Made by a program: the position numbers and the translations under genes
The notes under the pieces: model-generated
Told to the model about the DNA's origin: nothing
Database searches by the model: none
Seen by the model: only the letters and a program-made list of their open reading frames with translations
Assembly: GCA_016765255.1 (NCBI GenBank)
Contig: JAESQI010000156.1
Location: 1-7,634 of the forward strand
DNA length: 7,634 nucleotides
From: Robiginitomaculum sp.
GTDB taxonomy: Bacteria; Pseudomonadota; Alphaproteobacteria; Caulobacterales; Maricaulaceae
Direction of reading: 5' to 3'
In this document: positions 5,026 to 7,634 of the stretch, in pieces
Position numbering within the stretch: position 1 is the stretch's first letter
How the letters are laid out: each line of letters starts with the position of its first letter

Positions 5026-6462
5026 ATGCATATATATAATATGATCAACACGACTCTCTTTTTAATGTTGATTTCATCGTCTTGGGTTGTGGCTCAAACC
5101 CCAAATCATCAAAACATCGCGCAAGCAGCTGGATATAAAGCAATGTTTACGTGTTCGGCTACATTTAAGGCAGGAAAATCCAAAGACTTGATTGCGGCCC
5201 ATGAATTAACCAACATTTATCAAAGCGCAACCAAAGCCATGAAACATACAGGCAAGACGATGATTAACCACGCGGACAAATATGTCAGTGTTTCCTATTC
5301 AGAAAATTTACCACCGCGCATTTCTGCGTGGCGTCCCTATCTTGGCTGCACATCCCTCCCCCAAGGCGCAGATATTGATTTTATAGCCCGCCTCCCCCGC
5401 GCTAAACTTAAAACTCCCAAACCAAACCAAGCCGATATTATGTGGCCAGACGGTGATAGATTACCCAACACCCCATTACCAAAGACCGTCAATCAAGCGG
5501 GATTAGAGGCCGTTATAAATAAAGCCTTTGGGCAGGAATTTGACGGCGGGGGTTTTGGCGGCGCAACCAGTGCCGTCTTGATCACACAAAATAGCCGCAT
5601 CGTAGGAGAAAAATATCTCGGTGGTTATACACTCCACACCTCACAGCGCACATGGTCTGTCGCCAAAAGTATCGCCGCAAGTATCATTGGGGCCGCCCAG
5701 CACAAAGGCTATATAGACATAAAACAAACTACGGGTCTAAAGGCTTGGAGCCGTGCTGGAGATCCTCGCGGGGACATCACGGTTGAACATCTTTTTCATA
5801 TGAGTAGTGGTCTCGATAGTCGGCCAGCGGGGAATAGAACAGATAATATTTATCTGGGCGGCGGATTAGTGGCGCAATACGCGACTAAAAACCAGATCGA
5901 AGCCCGCCCCGGCACGCGCTGGCGCTACGCCAATAACGACACAATGCTCGCCATGCGCACATTGCGCGAAAATATGCACAATGACCAAAAGTACCTCAAT
6001 TTTCCCTTTAAGGCGCTACTGCATAAAATCGGTATGTTTCACACATTTCCGGAAACAGATTGGGACGGAGATTTCGTACTCTCTTCACAAGTATGGACAA
6101 CCTCTCGCGACCTAGCGCGCTTAGGTCAACTCTATCTAAATGACGGCATATGGAACAACAAACGCATCTTGCCAAAAGGCTGGGCTGATTATGTGGCCAG
6201 CCCTGCCCCCGCCCAACCCGCTAACCGACAAGGCGACAAGGCTGGCAAACACGGGCGCGGATACGGCGCCCAATTTTGGCTTTATGAAAACTATCCTGGC
6301 GTCCCTGAAGGGACATATGCCGCCCTTGGCAATCGCGGGCAATTCGTCATAATCGTGCCAAGCCGCAAGGTTGTCATTGTCCGCCGTGGCTATGATTACT
6401 CTGGACAAAGATTTAATGGCCCCGCATTTACAGCCGAAGTCCTCAAAAATTTATCGCAATAA
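5026..6462 (+). CDS. Exported serine hydrolase, beta-lactamase (class C) / 6-aminohexanoate-dimer-hydrolase-like
   Basis: A 478-residue protein starting with a signal-peptide-like segment: a hydrophobic run at about residues 9-23 ending WVVAQ, with likely cleavage near residue 23. It is predicted to act in the periplasm or be anchored outside the membrane. The beta-lactamase fold motifs appear in order: nucleophile SVAK at 211-214, YAN at 301-303, and the third-motif region GNRGQ at about 435-439 in place of KTG. These features fit the large group of serine hydrolases that includes NylB-type amide hydrolases, esterases and DD-peptidase relatives rather than true penicillinases. An N-terminal domain of about 150 residues has two cysteines (Cys43 and Cys108) that could form a disulfide. 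Two consecutive TAA codons end the gene, and the kynureninase-like gene starts 25 bp later, suggesting co-transcription. The substrate cannot be inferred. Confidence 0.88.
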   Translation: MHIYNMINTTLFLMLISSSWVVAQTPNHQNIAQAAGYKAMFTCSATFKAGKSKDLIAAHELTNIYQSATKAMKHTGKTMINHADKYVSVSYSENLPPRISAWRPYLGCTSLPQGADIDFIARLPRAKLKTPKPNQADIMWPDGDRLPNTPLPKTVNQAGLEAVINKAFGQEFDGGGFGGATSAVLITQNSRIVGEKYLGGYTLHTSQRTWSVAKSIAASIIGAAQHKGYIDIKQTTGLKAWSRAGDPRGDITVEHLFHMSSGLDSRPAGNRTDNIYLGGGLVAQYATKNQIEARPGTRWRYANNDTMLAMRTLRENMHNDQKYLNFPFKALLHKIGMFHTFPETDWDGDFVLSSQVWTTSRDLARLGQLYLNDGIWNNKRILPKGWADYVASPAPAQPANRQGDKAGKHGRGYGAQFWLYENYPGVPEGTYAALGNRGQFVIIVPSRKVVIVRRGYDYSGQRFNGPAFTAEVLKNLSQ

Positions 6463-6487
6463 TAACAAGTATCAATGAGTAAAACAC

Positions 6488-7585
6488 ATGCAGAAATTTT
6501 TCCACCAACCCGAGCGGTATTTTTTATCCCACAGTGTCGGTTGCCAATTAAAAACTCTACCCGATTTTATGCAAAAATCTTACCTTGATCCATGGGCAAA
6601 TGCAGGCGGAAATGCATGGCCAGCATGGCTTGATACTCTCAACCTTTTTCGATCTGAATTAGCAACTTATCTAGGTGCAGTCCAAAGCGATATTTGCCCG
6701 CAAACTAATGTGTCGAGCGCCCTCACAAAGGTCTTATATAGCCTACCAGCTAGAAGTCACCGTAAAACAATCCTCCTATCCCCAAACGATTTTCCGACCA
6801 TTGGGTTTGCTCTAAAACAAGCTGAAAAATTTGGCTATAAATTGCGGTTCATAAAAGGAGACATTACCGATATAAATAATTGGCACGACGCCATGGATGA
6901 CAATGTCCAACTGGTTCATATTACCCATGCCATTTCCAACACATCACAACTCTTGCCCGTCAAAAATATTTGCAAAATTGCCAAGGACATGCAGGTATTT
7001 TCCGTTGTGGACATTGCACAATCCGTGGGCATTGTGCCCATTAACCTGACACATTGGAAAGCAGACTTTTGCATTGGCACAAGCGTAAAGTTTTTGTGCG
7101 GCGGGCCTGGGGCCTGTTTTTTATATGTGAATCCTGATATTATCGAGCGGTGCGAGCCCGTGGATGTTGGATGGTTTTCTCATGAAAACCCATTTGAAAT
7201 GGATATACACAATTTCAAATTTGCAGCAGACGCGCTTAGGTTTTGGGGCGGCACACCGTCGCCAGCCCCCTTCACCTCTGCCCTACATTCCCTACAATTT
7301 TGGCAAACACCAAAGCACAATAACGCACCAGAAATAGCGCAAACTCATCTTAACCAATTGTCAAAAACCATTCCCGACACAGTTCTCATTTCGCCAAGAG
7401 ACGCGAGCAAGCGCGGCGGCACTCTTGTGGTGTCTCCTCAAAAACGTCAACCCTTGCGTAGCGCACTAACCGCGCAAAACATCATGCACGACGAGAGACA
7501 AGAAGGGTTTCGCTTTTCAATACACGCCTACACCCCCCAAGACGATGTTGACCTTTTGGCATCAATATTCAAATCCGTGTTTTGA
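6488..7585 (+). CDS. Kynureninase-like PLP-dependent enzyme (aminotransferase class V fold)
   Basis: A 365-residue fold-type I PLP enzyme. The cofactor lysine is most likely Lys201 in SVKFLCGGPG, and Asp175 in DIAQS should contact the pyridine nitrogen. Kynureninase-like features include WANAGGNAWPAWL (36-48), NDFPT (100-104), GWFSHENPF (228-236), GGTPSPAPF (254-262) and the terminal FRFSIHAYTPQDDVDLL region (341-357). Kynureninase cleaves kynurenine to anthranilate and alanine, but the protein is shorter than typical kynureninases (about 400 or more residues) and no other tryptophan-degradation gene is nearby, so a different beta-cleaving, desulfurase-like or epimerase-like reaction is possible. 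ATG 6488 has a weak GAG-containing site eight bases upstream. It probably forms an operon with the preceding serine hydrolase. The fold is certain; the substrate is not. Confidence 0.85.
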   Translation: MQKFFHQPERYFLSHSVGCQLKTLPDFMQKSYLDPWANAGGNAWPAWLDTLNLFRSELATYLGAVQSDICPQTNVSSALTKVLYSLPARSHRKTILLSPNDFPTIGFALKQAEKFGYKLRFIKGDITDINNWHDAMDDNVQLVHITHAISNTSQLLPVKNICKIAKDMQVFSVVDIAQSVGIVPINLTHWKADFCIGTSVKFLCGGPGACFLYVNPDIIERCEPVDVGWFSHENPFEMDIHNFKFAADALRFWGGTPSPAPFTSALHSLQFWQTPKHNNAPEIAQTHLNQLSKTIPDTVLISPRDASKRGGTLVVSPQKRQPLRSALTAQNIMHDERQEGFRFSIHAYTPQDDVDLLASIFKSVF

Positions 7586-7634
7586 TGCGCCCATTGTTAT
7601 TATGACATTTATTATTAAAGGTTGACGCCGTGTG
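7586..7634 (+). other. Intergenic edge, possible start of a further gene
   Basis: AAAGG at 7617-7621, followed after eight bases by GTG at 7630, could be the ribosome-binding site and start of another plus-strand gene, cut by the window edge. TTGACG at 7622-7627 also resembles a -35 box. Too little sequence remains to choose. Confidence 0.2.

Noticed and set aside
6136..6408. Minus-strand open frame of 90 codons inside the serine hydrolase
   Set aside because: It lies wholly within a well-supported gene, has no ribosome-binding site and no recognisable motif. The same applies to the other overlapping frames at 224-439, 1107-1292, 1549-1758, 2884-3102, 3317-3553, 4136-4345, 4417-4608, 4494-4739, 4652-4846 and 6140-6352.
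7602..7625. Seven-codon open frame (MTFIIKG) near the right edge, as a leader peptide
   Set aside because: It has no ribosome-binding site, regulatory codon run or attenuator structure in the visible sequence, and the window ends too soon to judge.

Overview
This is ordinary-looking chromosomal DNA of moderate to low GC, most likely from an alphaproteobacterium. The taxon is inferred from the style of the cold-shock protein and of the kynureninase-like, cupin and serine-hydrolase proteins; no rRNA or other taxonomic marker is present. I see no tRNA, rRNA, CRISPR array, insertion sequence or phage gene.

Layout. Positions 2-124 hold the last 40 codons of an unrecognised plus-strand gene. It converges, with a one-base gap, on a minus-strand phosphoribosyltransferase (126-707). 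A second, clearly paralogous phosphoribosyltransferase (837-1400) is read in the opposite direction from a shared 129-bp divergent intergenic region. Next comes a minus-strand CspA-type cold-shock gene (1474-1686) with a clear intrinsic terminator (about 1421-1450). It is separated by a 378-bp non-coding stretch from ubiX, the flavin prenyltransferase gene (2065-2631). ubiX converges, with a 12-bp gap, on a minus-strand FAD/NADH ferredoxin-reductase-type gene (2644-3855).

From about 3999 to the right edge everything reads on the plus strand: a JmjC/cupin_8-type putative Fe(II) oxygenase (start moved to GTG 3999), an exported serine hydrolase of the beta-lactamase/class C fold (start moved to ATG 5026), and a kynureninase-like PLP enzyme (6488-7585). 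The last two are 25 bp apart and probably co-transcribed. The cupin gene is 94 bp upstream and could belong to the same unit.

How the genes might work together. The two phosphoribosyltransferases probably serve purine salvage or a related PRPP-dependent reaction. UbiX supplies prenylated FMN to a UbiD-type decarboxylase that is not in the window. The reductase normally passes electrons from NADH to a small ferredoxin, also absent here. The cupin / serine hydrolase / kynureninase-like trio is the least explained part. It could be a small catabolic or modification module acting on an amide or amino-acid-derived compound, but that is inference from co-orientation only. I found no convincing sign of a new defence, mobile or RNA-guided system; the points most worth a second look are the divergent paralogue pair, the csp leader structure and the three-gene plus-strand run.
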